The position numbers were made by a program, and so were the translations under genes. Positions 52,121-60,532 of a stretch of 64,000 bases of DNA are shown here, piece after piece. Source of the DNA: PCRC01 sp017848435 (lineage in GTDB: Bacteria; Pseudomonadota; Gammaproteobacteria; Burkholderiales; Burkholderiaceae_C); NCBI GenBank assembly GCA_965284315.1, contig OZ260072.1:2232001-2296000 (forward strand). Direction: 5' to 3'. Numbering within the stretch: the stretch's first letter is position 1; every line of letters begins with the position of its first letter. A model generated the notes under the pieces. It made no database searches. It saw only the letters and a list, made by a program, of their open reading frames with translations, and was not told where the DNA came from.

Positions 52121-53485
52121 ATGCAGCACGTAATTCTGGGTGCGGGGCCGGCGGGCGTGATCGCGGCCGAAACCATCCGCAAGCAGGCACCGGGCGACCG
52201 CGTGGTTCTGATCGGTGAAGAAGACGAAGCGCCGTATTCGCGCATGGCCATTCCCTACCTGCTGATCGGCCAGGTCGGCGAGCAGGGCACGCACCTGCGC
52301 AAGGGCGATGCGCATTTCCAGAAGCTCGGCATCGAGCTGAAAAGACTCCGCGCCACGTCGGTCGACACCGCAGCGCGCAGCGTCAAACTGTCCGACGGCA
52401 CCCAGCAGAGCTACGACCGGCTGCTGATCGCCACCGGCGCGCGGCCGGTGCGTCCGCCGATTCAGGGGCTCGATCTGCCCAACGTGCACACCTGCTGGAC
52501 GCTGGCCGACGCCCGCGCCATCATGGCCGACGTCAAGCCCGGCTCGCGCGTGCTGCAGATGGGCGCCGGCTTCATCGGCTGCATCATCATGGAAGCGTTG
52601 GCGCAGCGCGTCAAAGGCGAGGGCGGCCAGCTCACCGTGGTCGAGATGGGCAACCGCATGGTGCCGCGCATGATGACCGAAAAGGCCGGCGCGATGATCA
52701 AGGCCTGGTGCCAGAAGCAGGGCGTGCAGGTGGTGACCGACGCCAAGGTCGAGTCGCTGCAAAGCGGCGGCTCCGGTGGTGGTGGCCTGCTGTCCAAGGT
52801 GGTCGGCATGTTCTCCGGTGGCGACAACAAGGCCGACGCCGATGCGCCCATCCACGCCAAACTGTCCAACGGCAAGACCATTGGCGTCGACGTGGTGATT
52901 GTCGCCACCGGCGTCAAGCCCAACCTCGAATTCCTCGAAGGCTCGGGCATCACCTGCAAGGACGGCATCCTGGTCGACGCGGCCATGCAGACCAACGTGC
53001 CCGGTGTCTATGCCGCCGGCGACGTCATCAACGCGGTCGACTTTTCCACCGGCGAGCGCAGCCTCAACATGATCCAGCCGGCCGCTGCCGACGAAGCCCG
53101 CATTGCCGCGCTCAACATGCTGGGCGGCAGCACCGCGTCGCAGGGCAGCCTGGCCATGAACGTGCTGGACACGCTGGGCCTGATCGCCTCGTCGTTCGGC
53201 CAGTGGTGGGGCGCCGACGCCAAAGACGGCGGCCGCCATGTCGAACATGCGGACGACGCCGCCTTCAAGTATCTGCGGCTCGAATTCAAGGGCGACACGC
53301 TCATCGGCGCCACCAGCTTGGGCTGGACCAACCACGTCGGTGTGCTGCGTGGCCTGATCCAGGGCCAGGTCAAGCTCGGCCATTGGGCTGACAAGCTCAT
53401 CGACGACCCGACGCGTGTGATGGAGGCCTACCTCGCCTGCAGCCAGCAGCAGAACGTGTGGTCATCCCGGGCCAGCACGGCATGA
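52121..53485 (+). CDS. aorC: FAD/NAD(P)-dependent oxidoreductase subunit (AorC-like)
   Basis: 454 residues of the two-dinucleotide-binding flavoprotein family: VILGAGPAGVIAAETIRK (4-21) for FAD, RVLQMGAGFIGCIIMEAL (143-160) for NAD(P), and GVYAAGDVINAVDF near 330. It would couple the AOR to NAD. Residues about 214-241 form a Gly/Ser-rich insertion (GGSGGGGLLSKVVGMFSGG) not expected in the basic fold. The ATG has a strong ribosome-binding site (AGGAGGAGAA). A terminator-like hairpin separates it from aorB. Confidence 0.87.
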   Translation: MQHVILGAGPAGVIAAETIRKQAPGDRVVLIGEEDEAPYSRMAIPYLLIGQVGEQGTHLRKGDAHFQKLGIELKRLRATSVDTAARSVKLSDGTQQSYDRLLIATGARPVRPPIQGLDLPNVHTCWTLADARAIMADVKPGSRVLQMGAGFIGCIIMEALAQRVKGEGGQLTVVEMGNRMVPRMMTEKAGAMIKAWCQKQGVQVVTDAKVESLQSGGSGGGGLLSKVVGMFSGGDNKADADAPIHAKLSNGKTIGVDVVIVATGVKPNLEFLEGSGITCKDGILVDAAMQTNVPGVYAAGDVINAVDFSTGERSLNMIQPAAADEARIAALNMLGGSTASQGSLAMNVLDTLGLIASSFGQWWGADAKDGGRHVEHADDAAFKYLRLEFKGDTLIGATSLGWTNHVGVLRGLIQGQVKLGHWADKLIDDPTRVMEAYLACSQQQNVWSSRASTA

Positions 53486-53527
53486 CGGCGGCGCTCTTCT
53501 TGTCGCTGAAGCCGGTATAAACACCGC

Positions 53528-53782
53528 ATGGACATCACCTTCAAACTGTTCGCCACGCTCACCGACTACCTGCCGCCCGAAGTCAAATACACCAACCAGC
53601 TCGCCATGCAGGTGGACCAGGGCACCACGGTGCAGCAGGTGGTGGACCGCTTCAACCTGCCACCCAAGCTGGTGCACCTGGCGCTGGTCAATGGCCACTA
53701 CATTGCGCACGACAAGCGGGCCAGCCACGTGCTGCTGCAGGGTGACGTGTTGGCCGTCTGGCCACCGATTGCCGGCGGCTGA
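53528..53782 (+). CDS. MoaD/ThiS-like small sulfur-carrier protein
   Basis: 84 residues with the ubiquitin-like beta-grasp pattern: MDITFKLFATLTDYLPPE at the N-terminus and DVLAVWPPIAGG at the C-terminus, ending in the Gly-Gly needed for adenylation and thiocarboxylation. Proteins of this type accompany AOR genes and may provide dithiolene sulfur or support tungstopterin assembly. It starts 42 bp after aorC and is followed 3 bp later by the next gene. Confidence 0.85.
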   Translation: MDITFKLFATLTDYLPPEVKYTNQLAMQVDQGTTVQQVVDRFNLPPKLVHLALVNGHYIAHDKRASHVLLQGDVLAVWPPIAGG

Positions 53783-53785
53783 CGC

Positions 53786-54088
53786 ATGACCGCTGACGTG
53801 CCCGAGCGGCTGATCCGCGACATGGGCTGCACCCCGGCCGATCTGGTGCGGTGGATGCCGGCAGCTGTCGGCAATCAGCCGTTGCGCTGGACAGATTCGG
53901 GCTGTGAAGTGGCGCTGCTCGAAGGCCGCAGCGTGCGCTTCACCTGGCAGGTGCTGGCGCCGCGCCGCATCGCGCTGATGCGCATAGAGCGGTTGCAACT
54001 GGAAATTGCATTTACCGGTTGCGACGCGGAAACACGGCGGCTCTTTCTGGCGAAGTTTGACGCCTACACGCGTCGGGGCGGTGGCTGA
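53786..54088 (+). CDS. Small conserved-type protein of the AOR cluster, unknown function
   Basis: 100 residues, soluble, no recognised domain. It has two Cys (CTPADLVRWMPAAVG; DSGCEVALLEG) plus a third in TGCDAETRRLF. Its 3-bp spacing from the MoaD-like gene and the end position suggest it belongs to the cluster and may correspond to the fifth aor gene in Aromatoleum, which I cannot confirm by comparison. A chaperone or cofactor-insertion role is only a guess. Confidence 0.65.
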   Translation: MTADVPERLIRDMGCTPADLVRWMPAAVGNQPLRWTDSGCEVALLEGRSVRFTWQVLAPRRIALMRIERLQLEIAFTGCDAETRRLFLAKFDAYTRRGGG

Positions 54089-54096
54089 AACTGCTT

Positions 54097-54411
54097 TCAG
54101 CGGGCGCTGTCGTCAACCGTCAGGCCGTGCCGCGTGCGCACGCGCAAGCAGGCATCACTCCCGGCCTCGAACTCCCGGCATGGCGATGGCCGCCATTCGT
54201 AAATACCGCAGCCCACTTTCAAGCCGACCTTGCCGGTGAGGGCCGCGCAGCGCGCCGGGGAATGGTCGGTGCCGCGCATGCGGCATGTGCTGTGGTTGAC
54301 CTCTGCTGCCAGGCCAGAAGGAACGCTACCGCCGTTGTCTTCCAGCTCCTGGCTGGAGAAGTCCACGCGAAAACTCGCGCAGCAGGCACCGCAAGTCTGA
54401 CAGTCAAACAT
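54097..54411 (-). CDS. YkgJ-family cysteine-cluster protein
   Basis: 104 residues with MFDCQTCGACCASFRVDF at the N-terminus and later Cys in STCRMRG, ARCAAL, VGCGIYEWRPSPCREFE, matching the CxxCxxCC...C pattern of the UPF0153/YkgJ metal-cluster family, whose role is unknown. The frame is open upstream into argF but the ATG at 54411 overlaps the argF stop by one base (TGATG) and begins the family sequence. It ends 8 bp from the convergent AOR cluster. Confidence 0.86.
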   Translation of the reverse strand: MFDCQTCGACCASFRVDFSSQELEDNGGSVPSGLAAEVNHSTCRMRGTDHSPARCAALTGKVGLKVGCGIYEWRPSPCREFEAGSDACLRVRTRHGLTVDDSAR

Positions 54412-55388
54412 CAGGGCCTGCCAAGCAGCAAGTACTCCATCAGCGCCTTCTGCACGTGCATGCGGTTCTCGGCTTCGTCCCACACCACCGACTGCGGGCC
54501 GTCGATCACCTCGGCGCTGACTTCCTCGCCACGGTGGGCGGGCAGGCAGTGCATGAACAGTGCGTCGGGCTTGGCGGCGCGCATCATCTCGGCGTCGACG
54601 CACCAGTCGGCAAAGGCTTTTTTGCGGGCTTCGTTTTCGGCCTCGTAGCCCATGCTGGTCCAGACGTCGGTGGTGACGAGGTCGGCGCCGGCGCAGGCGT
54701 CCATCGGGTCCTTGAACACCTTGTAGCTGTCGGCGGAGCGGATGCCGGCAATCGACTGGTCCACCTCGTAGCCGCTGGGCGTGCTCAGGTGCACGGTGAA
54801 ACCCAGGATTTCGCTGGCCTGCAACCAGGTGTTGGCCATGTTGTTGCCGTCGCCCACCCAGGCCACGGTCTTGCCCTTCAGGCAGCCGAGGTCAATGTGC
54901 CCGTCGTCGCGCAGGCCACGGTGCTCAATGAAGGTGAACAGGTCGGCCAGGATCTGGCAGGGGTGGAACTCGTTGGTCAGGCCGTTGATGACCGGCACCC
55001 GCGAATGCGCGGCAAAGGCCTCTATTTTGGTCTGCTCGTAGGTGCGGATCATCACCAGGTCCACCATGCGGCTGATGACCTTGGCGCTGTCTTCAATCGG
55101 CTCTGCACGGCCCAACTGGCTGTCGCCCGTGGTCAGGTGCACCACGCTGCCGCCGAGCTGGTACATGCCGGCTTCAAAACTCACGCGGGTGCGCGTGCTG
55201 GCCTTTTCGAAAATCATCGCCAGTGTGCGGTCCACCAACGGATGGTGTTTCTCGTAGGCCTTGAATTTTTTCTTGATCAGCGCGGCGCGCTCGAACAGGT
55301 AGAGGTATTCCTCGGCATTCAAGTCGTTGAATTGGAGGTAGTGGCGGATCTGTTTTGCCCCCACGCTGGCCACTGCAGCGGTGTTCAT
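54411..55388 (-). CDS. argF: Ornithine carbamoyltransferase
   Basis: Makes citrulline from ornithine and carbamoyl phosphate. 325 residues with the carbamoyl-phosphate motif STRTRVSFE, HPCQILADL and the ornithine-site region FMHCLPAHRGEEV. I chose the ATG at 55388 (MNTAAVASVGAKQIRHYL), which overlaps the argD stop by four bases; the longer reading would add 12 residues from inside argD. The argD-argF coupling groups two arginine-pathway steps. Confidence 0.97.
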   Translation of the reverse strand: MNTAAVASVGAKQIRHYLQFNDLNAEEYLYLFERAALIKKKFKAYEKHHPLVDRTLAMIFEKASTRTRVSFEAGMYQLGGSVVHLTTGDSQLGRAEPIEDSAKVISRMVDLVMIRTYEQTKIEAFAAHSRVPVINGLTNEFHPCQILADLFTFIEHRGLRDDGHIDLGCLKGKTVAWVGDGNNMANTWLQASEILGFTVHLSTPSGYEVDQSIAGIRSADSYKVFKDPMDACAGADLVTTDVWTSMGYEAENEARKKAFADWCVDAEMMRAAKPDALFMHCLPAHRGEEVSAEVIDGPQSVVWDEAENRMHVQKALMEYLLLGRP

Positions 55389-56608
55389 GCGGTTTCCACC
55401 AGCAACTGCTTGATCAGCGGACACAGAATGGCGACGACCTCATCGGCCTCGGCAATGGTCAGGATCAGCGGTGGCACCAGGCGCACCACCGTGTCTGCCG
55501 TCACGCTGACCAGCAGGCCGGCGTCGGCGCAGCGTTGCACCAACGCACCGCAGGGTTTTGACAGATCGATGCCCAGCATCAGGCCCATACCGCGGATTTC
55601 CTTCACCCCGTCGACACCGGCCAACTCGCGGGCCAGGGCGGCTTTCAGGTGGCCGCCGACGCGTACCGCGTTGTCGATCAAGCCATCTTCTTCCATGATG
55701 CGGATGGTCTCTATACCCGCCCGCATGGCCAGCGGGTTGCCGCCAAAGGTGGTGCCGTGGTTGCCCGGCTGGAAAATGGTCGCGGCTTTCGGACCCACCA
55801 CCACCGCGCCAATCGGCACGCCCGAGCCCAGGCCCTTGGCCAGCGGCATCACGTCGGGCTGGATACCGGCCCATTGGTGCGCAAACCACTTGCCGGTGCG
55901 GCCCATGCCGCACTGCACCTCGTCGATCATCAGTAGCCAATCGCGTTCGTCACACAGGGCGCGCACGTCGCGCAGGTAGTCCATGTGCATCGGGTTCACG
56001 CCGCCTTCGCCTTGAATGGCTTCAAAGAACACGGCCACCACATTCGGGTTGTTGGCGGTGGCTGCTCTCAGTTGGTCGATGTTGTTGATCGGCACACGGA
56101 TGAAACCCTCCACCAGCGGGCCGAAGCCTGCCTGCACCTTGGGGTTGCCGGTGGCGCTCAGCGTGGCAATGCTGCGGCCATGGAAGGCCTTCTCGTAAAC
56201 CACAATTTCCGGGCGTTCAATGCCTTTGTCATGCCCGAATTTGCGCGCCAGCTTCAGTGCGGCTTCGTTGGCCTCCAGCCCTGTGGAGCAGAAAAACACG
56301 TTGGTCAGACCCGACAGTGCCACCAGCTTGGCAGCCAATGCTTCCTGGCCGGGTACATGGTAGTAATTGCTGGTGTGGATCAGTTTGGCGATCTGGTCTT
56401 GCAGCGCAGGCACCAGTTTGGGGTGGCCATGGCCGAGGGTGTTGACCGCAATGCCGCCCAGTGCATCCAGGTAGCACTTGCCGTTCACGTCCCACACGCG
56501 GCTGCCCTGGCCATGCGACATGGCAATCGGCAGGCGGCCGTAGGTGTTCATCACATGGGGCGAGGTGGGCACGGTGGCGGTGGTCAGGTTGGGCACGGCG
56601 GCGTTCAT
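55385..56608 (-). CDS. argD: Acetylornithine aminotransferase
   Basis: PLP enzyme forming acetylornithine from N-acetylglutamate semialdehyde; the family often also acts on succinyl-diaminopimelate. 407 residues with HVMNTYGRLPIAMSHGQGSR, STGLEANEAALKLARK, LMIDEVQCGMGRTGK and the PLP Lys in VMPLAKGLGSGVPIG. I chose the ATG at 56608 rather than a TTG at 56629. It is divergent from the DUF3579 gene across 220 bp that hold a palindromic operator. Confidence 0.95.
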   Translation of the reverse strand: MNAAVPNLTTATVPTSPHVMNTYGRLPIAMSHGQGSRVWDVNGKCYLDALGGIAVNTLGHGHPKLVPALQDQIAKLIHTSNYYHVPGQEALAAKLVALSGLTNVFFCSTGLEANEAALKLARKFGHDKGIERPEIVVYEKAFHGRSIATLSATGNPKVQAGFGPLVEGFIRVPINNIDQLRAATANNPNVVAVFFEAIQGEGGVNPMHMDYLRDVRALCDERDWLLMIDEVQCGMGRTGKWFAHQWAGIQPDVMPLAKGLGSGVPIGAVVVGPKAATIFQPGNHGTTFGGNPLAMRAGIETIRIMEEDGLIDNAVRVGGHLKAALARELAGVDGVKEIRGMGLMLGIDLSKPCGALVQRCADAGLLVSVTADTVVRLVPPLILTIAEADEVVAILCPLIKQLLVETA

Positions 56609-56741
56609 GGCAAAGCTCCAGAGGCTCAAATAAAAGCAGCCCGGTGCAGGACGTGGTGCATCCTCGGGGCTGTGAAACCTGATTTTAGGCTCAGACCTTG
56701 CTTGCCTTCATGACAACGGTGCGGCAGGGTCACGGCAAGGT

Positions 56742-56772
56742 CACAAGTCTTATATAAGATAGAATACTTGTG
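56742..56772. promoter_or_regulatory. Operator-like element beside argD and DUF3579
   Basis: TCTTATATAAGA (56748-56759), identical to the palindrome in the gntR/mdh promoter region, lies within a wider inverted repeat CACAAGT-N17-ACTTGTG (56742-56748 with 56766-56772). TAGAAT at 56760-56765 could be a -10 box for the DUF3579 gene. The rest of the 220-bp spacer has no other recognised element. Confidence 0.6.
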
Positions 56773-56828
56773 CGGTGCAGCAAGCTGGCGATCCCGGCCC
56801 CCGTACCCTTTGACCACACCAGTACCCG

Positions 56829-57149
56829 ATGGTTTTACCCTCCGCCCAAGAAGTGTTCATCCTCGGTCTGACCGTGGACGGCAAGACCTTTCGCCCCAGT
56901 GACTGGGCCGAGCGGCTAGCGGGTGTGATGAGTTCGTTCCGCCCCGGCGGTGCCCAGCCTGGCAGCCACCTCAGTTATTCCCCCTGGTGTGTTCCCAACA
57001 CCATCGACGGCGTCAAATGCGTGGTGGTGAACCGCGAACTGCGCGAACTTGAACCCATGGCTTGGGACTTCTGCCTCAACTTCGCGCGTGACAACAACCT
57101 GCAGGTGGCAGAAGCCTGTCTGCTGCCCGACCCCCCTGCAAAAACCTGA
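56829..57149 (+). CDS. DUF3579 family protein
   Basis: 106 residues, opening VFILGLTVDGKTFRPSDWAERLAG and containing SYSPWCVPNTIDGVKCVVVN and LEPMAWDFCLNFARDNNL, which mark the betaproteobacterial DUF3579 family of unknown function. Soluble, no signal peptide. It commonly lies near argD and rpsT in Burkholderiales, as here. Its predicted control region contains the TCTTATATAAGA palindrome. It is followed by a bidirectional terminator shared with rpsT. Confidence 0.85.
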   Translation: MVLPSAQEVFILGLTVDGKTFRPSDWAERLAGVMSSFRPGGAQPGSHLSYSPWCVPNTIDGVKCVVVNRELRELEPMAWDFCLNFARDNNLQVAEACLLPDPPAKT

Positions 57150-57169
57150 GCGGTTGGTTTGCGCCAACA

Positions 57170-57197
57170 AAAAAGCCGTCTTGCGACGGCTTTTTTG
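57170..57197. terminator. Bidirectional terminator between DUF3579 and rpsT
   Basis: GCCGTC/GACGGC stem (57176-57181 and 57186-57191) flanked by six A on the left and six T on the right, so it works for both converging genes. Confidence 0.92.
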
Positions 57198-57263
57198 CTC
57201 TTTGCTGACAGCGCACCCGACAAAACGGCGCAGCAGGTGTCTGCTGCGGGCGGGTTGGCCTGG

Positions 57264-57569
57264 TTAGGCGGCGGCCGAAGCCAATGCCAGGGTTTTCACC
57301 TTGGCGCTCAGGCGGCTCTTGTCGCGAGCGGCCTTGTTCTTGTGGAAGATGCCCTTGTCGGCCACGGTGTCCACCACGGCTTGCATTTTGGCAAACAGTT
57401 CGGCGGCCTTGGTCTTGTCGCCGGCGAGAACGGCTTTTTCAACGTTCTTCACAGCGGTGCGGTACTTGGAACGCAGCGAGGTGTTCGCGGCGTTGAGTTT
57501 GATGTCCTGACGGACGCGTTTGCGGCCCGACGCGAGGCGCGGGTTCTTTTTCTTGGGTTTGGTAGCCAT
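57264..57569 (-). CDS. rpsT: 30S ribosomal protein S20
   Basis: Binds 16S rRNA in the small subunit body. 101 residues, highly basic, starting MATKPKKKNPRLASGRKRVR with the family continuation LNAANTSLRSKYRTAVKNV and GIFHKNKAARDKSRLSAKV. Slightly longer than the enterobacterial 87. It has its own promoter and a strong terminator. Confidence 0.97.
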   Translation of the reverse strand: MATKPKKKNPRLASGRKRVRQDIKLNAANTSLRSKYRTAVKNVEKAVLAGDKTKAAELFAKMQAVVDTVADKGIFHKNKAARDKSRLSAKVKTLALASAAA

Positions 57570-57614
57570 GATTGGTGGTCCTTATGTTTGAGGATGTTGT
57601 CAGCAAAGCCCTCT

Positions 57615-57644
57615 ATTATAGGCGAGTCCAAGAATCGCTCCCAA
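57615..57644 (-). promoter_or_regulatory. rpsT: rpsT promoter
   Basis: On the minus strand TTGGGA (57639-57644) and a perfect TATAAT (57615-57620) with an 18-bp spacer, 46 bp before the rpsT ATG. This is one of the best sigma-70 matches in the window, as expected for a ribosomal protein gene. Confidence 0.75.
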
Positions 57645-57694
57645 CCCGTGTCAGCCGGTGCGGGGCAGGCGCGGGCAGCGCATAAACTCAAGGC

Positions 57695-59260
57695 GTGTCC
57701 CTGTTCAAAGCCGCCTCCACCGTTTCGCTGCTGACGCTGGCCTCCCGCATCACCGGCCTGGCGCGGGAGCTGCTGATGGCGTCGACCTTTGGCGCGAGCG
57801 CCATGACCGACGCTTTCAACGTCGCGTTCCGCATTCCCAACCTGTTCCGCCGCCTGTTTGCCGAAGGCGCCTTCAGCCAGGCCTTTGTGCCGGTGCTGGC
57901 CACCGTCAAGGCGCAGCAGGGGGATGTTGCCACCCGGACGCTGATTGACCGCGTGGCCTCGCTGCTGCTGCTGGCGCTGCTGCTGACCTGTGTGGTTGGC
58001 GTGGCGGCTGCGCCAGTGCTGGTCTGGGCCATGGCCAGCGGCCTGCAGCAGGAGCCGCGCGGCTTTGAGGCCGCTGTGTTCATGACGCGCTGGATGTTTC
58101 CCTACATCGCCTTCATGTCGCTGGTGGCGCTGTCGGCCGGTGTGCTCAACACCTGGAAACGTTTTGCCGTGCCGGCCGCCACGCCGGTGCTGCTGAACCT
58201 GGCGATGATCGGCGCGGCGCTCTGGGGTGCGCCCCGGTTCGCAGCGCAGGGCATCGAGCCCATTTACGCGATGGGCGCGGGCGTGATGCTGGGTGGCCTG
58301 TTGCAACTGGGAATACAGGTGCCGGCGCTGTGGCGTTTGGGCTTGCTGCCGAAGTTTGGCTTCGGCTGGACCACGCTGCGCACCGCGTGGAACGACCCCG
58401 GCACCCGGCAGGTGACGCGGCTGATGCTGCCGGCGCTGTTGGGTGTCAGCGTGGCGCAAATCTCGCTGCTGATCAACACCCAGATCGCTTCCCACCTCGC
58501 GCCGGGCAGTGTGAGCTGGCTCAGCTACGCCGACCGCTTGATGGAATTCCCCACCGCCTTGCTGGGTGTGGCGCTGGGCGTGGTGCTGACGCCGCAGCTC
58601 GCTGCCGCCAAGGCCGCCAGCGACACGGCTGGCTATTCGGCCATGCTCGACTGGGGGCTGCGCTTGGTGGTGGTGCTGTCGGTGCCCAGTGCGGTGGTGC
58701 TGCTGACCTTTGCCCAGCCGCTGGTGGCCACGCTGTACCACTATGGCGCCTTCACAGAGCGCGACGTGCAGCAGACCACCACGGCGCTGATGGGCTACGG
58801 CGCCGGGCTGGTGGGGCTGGTGGCGATCAAGGTGCTGGCGCCGGGCTACTACGCCAGCCAGGACATCCGCACCCCGGTGCGCATCGCGGTGGTGGTGCTG
58901 GTGATCACGCAGCTGCTGAACATCGCGCTGGTGCCGCTGCTGCAGCACGCCGGGCTGGCGCTGGCCATCGGGCTCGGTGCGGTAATCAACGCCGTCTGGC
59001 TGCTGGCGGGCCTGCTGCGCCGGGGCAGCTTCAAGCCGCTGCCGGGCTGGGGCCGGTTTGTGCTGCAGGTAGTGGCGGCCAGCGCGTTGCTGGCGGTTTT
59101 TCTGATGTGGTTTGCCGGCCGGCAGGATTGGCCCGAGCTGCGCAGCCAGTTTTTGATGCGCATCGGGCTATTGGCCTTGGCACTGGCTGGTGGTGCTGCT
59201 ATTTATTTGGGAGCGCTGTGGGCGGCCGGCCTGCGTTTTCGCCAGCTGTTGCGGCGCTGA
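57695..59260 (+). CDS. murJ: Lipid II flippase MurJ
   Basis: Flips lipid II across the inner membrane for peptidoglycan synthesis. 521 residues with about 14 membrane helices, opening SLFKAASTVSLLTLASRITG and containing the family signature AFNVAFRIPNLFRRLFAEGA and FSQAFVPVLA, with the conserved Arg residues. Start is a GTG at 57695. Its position opposite rpsT is the common proteobacterial arrangement. Confidence 0.95.
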   Translation: MSLFKAASTVSLLTLASRITGLARELLMASTFGASAMTDAFNVAFRIPNLFRRLFAEGAFSQAFVPVLATVKAQQGDVATRTLIDRVASLLLLALLLTCVVGVAAAPVLVWAMASGLQQEPRGFEAAVFMTRWMFPYIAFMSLVALSAGVLNTWKRFAVPAATPVLLNLAMIGAALWGAPRFAAQGIEPIYAMGAGVMLGGLLQLGIQVPALWRLGLLPKFGFGWTTLRTAWNDPGTRQVTRLMLPALLGVSVAQISLLINTQIASHLAPGSVSWLSYADRLMEFPTALLGVALGVVLTPQLAAAKAASDTAGYSAMLDWGLRLVVVLSVPSAVVLLTFAQPLVATLYHYGAFTERDVQQTTTALMGYGAGLVGLVAIKVLAPGYYASQDIRTPVRIAVVVLVITQLLNIALVPLLQHAGLALAIGLGAVINAVWLLAGLLRRGSFKPLPGWGRFVLQVVAASALLAVFLMWFAGRQDWPELRSQFLMRIGLLALALAGGAAIYLGALWAAGLRFRQLLRR

Positions 59261-59312
59261 TGTTCCAGCCCCGTTGGCTTGACGGGTTTTGGCCTCTCCA
59301 TTACAAATCACC

Positions 59313-60164
59313 ATGCAGTTCAGCTTCACGGCACCCACCCCTCTTGAGTATTTTGCATTTCTGGTCCAGAGCGACGACGACTTTCCGCTGCTGGAGGCGG
59401 CCATCAGCCTGGCGCAGGACGAGTACCCTGACCTCGACGTGCAGCAGGTGCTGGGCGATGTGGACCAGCTGCTGGCGCGCCTGAAGCGCCGCATCCCGGC
59501 CGATGCCACCGCCTTGCCCCGGCTGCGGGCCCTGAACCATTTCTTTTTCCGCGAACTGAGTTTTGGCGGCAACATCAACGACTACTACGACCCCGACAAC
59601 AGCTTTCTGAATGCGGTGCTGCGCACGCGGCGCGGCATCCCCATCTCGCTGGCGGTGCTGTGGATTGAGCTCGCGCAGGGGCTGGGTCTGCACGCGCGGG
59701 GCGTGAGCTTTCCTGGCCATTTCATGGTCAAGGTCAACCTGCCCAAGGGCCAGGTGGTGATCGACCCGTTCACCGGCCAGTCGCTCAGCCGCGAAGAGCT
59801 GGCCGAGCGGCTGGAGCCTTACAAGCGCCGCAGCGGTCTGGTGGACGAGTTCGATGTGCCGATGGGCTTGTACCTGCAGTCGGCCACGCCGCGCGACATC
59901 ATTGCCCGCATGCTGCGCAACCTCAAGGAAGTGCACAAGACCCAGGAAGACTGGCAGCGGCTCATCGCGGTGCAGGACCGCCTAATCGTGCTGTTGCCCG
60001 AGGCCTGGTCCGAGTACCGCGACCGGGGTCTGGCCTGCGCCGAGCAAGGCCACACCGCCCGTGCCGTGGCCGACCTGGAAACCTACCTGCGCCATGTGGA
60101 AGAGGCGCTCGACCTGGACGCCATCGGCGAACGCGCGGCCGAGTTGCGCCGCGCCCTGAACTGA
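59313..60164 (+). CDS. SirB1 family protein (transglutaminase-like plus TPR)
   Basis: 283 residues: an N-terminal helical part, then the transglutaminase-like core with NDYYDPDNSFLNAVLRTRRG and IPISLAVLWIELAQGLGL, GVSFPGHFMVKV, and a C-terminal TPR-like pair (LLPEAWSEYRDRGLACAEQG, ARAVADLETYL). SirB1/YchA proteins lack a proven catalytic role. I chose the ATG at 59313 (MQFSFTAPTPLEYF); a TTG at 59289 would add eight residues. It follows murJ by 52 bp. Confidence 0.86.
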   Translation: MQFSFTAPTPLEYFAFLVQSDDDFPLLEAAISLAQDEYPDLDVQQVLGDVDQLLARLKRRIPADATALPRLRALNHFFFRELSFGGNINDYYDPDNSFLNAVLRTRRGIPISLAVLWIELAQGLGLHARGVSFPGHFMVKVNLPKGQVVIDPFTGQSLSREELAERLEPYKRRSGLVDEFDVPMGLYLQSATPRDIIARMLRNLKEVHKTQEDWQRLIAVQDRLIVLLPEAWSEYRDRGLACAEQGHTARAVADLETYLRHVEEALDLDAIGERAAELRRALN

Positions 60165-60232
60165 GCCTGTGCAAAAATGCGCGATGAATTGACGGGCACA
60201 GCCGCCCGTTGACAGGGAGACAGGCACATACG

Positions 60233-60523
60233 ATGGTTGAAATCCGGCATACCCATGAGTTCAAGCTGTGGTTGGTCCACCAGCGCGGCAAGCGTGCGCG
60301 CGGCCTCGTGCTGGCCCATGTGGACCGGCTGCAACTGGCGTTGCCCAGCGATGTGCACCAGGTCAAGCCCGAGCTGTTTGAAATGCGGATTGAGCAGGGC
60401 CTGGGCTACCGGCTCTATTTTGTTTACCTGGACCCAACCACCATCGTGCTGCTGTCGGCGGGCGACACCCGAACGCAGGAACGTGACATCCAGCTCGCCA
60501 GCAAGCTGGCCATCAACATCTGA
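60233..60523 (+). CDS. RelE/HigB-type addiction-module killer protein (COG3657)
   Basis: 96 residues: MVEIRHTHEFKLWLVHQRGK, then ARGLVLAHVDRLQLAL and the C-terminal GLGYRLYFVYLDPTTIVLLS AGDTRTQERDI, the pattern of the HigB-like mRNA-interferase fold. It would cleave mRNA on the ribosome when free of its partner. The toxin precedes the antitoxin, the HigBA gene order, with 9 bp between. The ribosome-binding site is GGGAGA. Confidence 0.85.
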   Translation: MVEIRHTHEFKLWLVHQRGKRARGLVLAHVDRLQLALPSDVHQVKPELFEMRIEQGLGYRLYFVYLDPTTIVLLSAGDTRTQERDIQLASKLAINI

Positions 60524-60532
60524 GGCGCCGCC

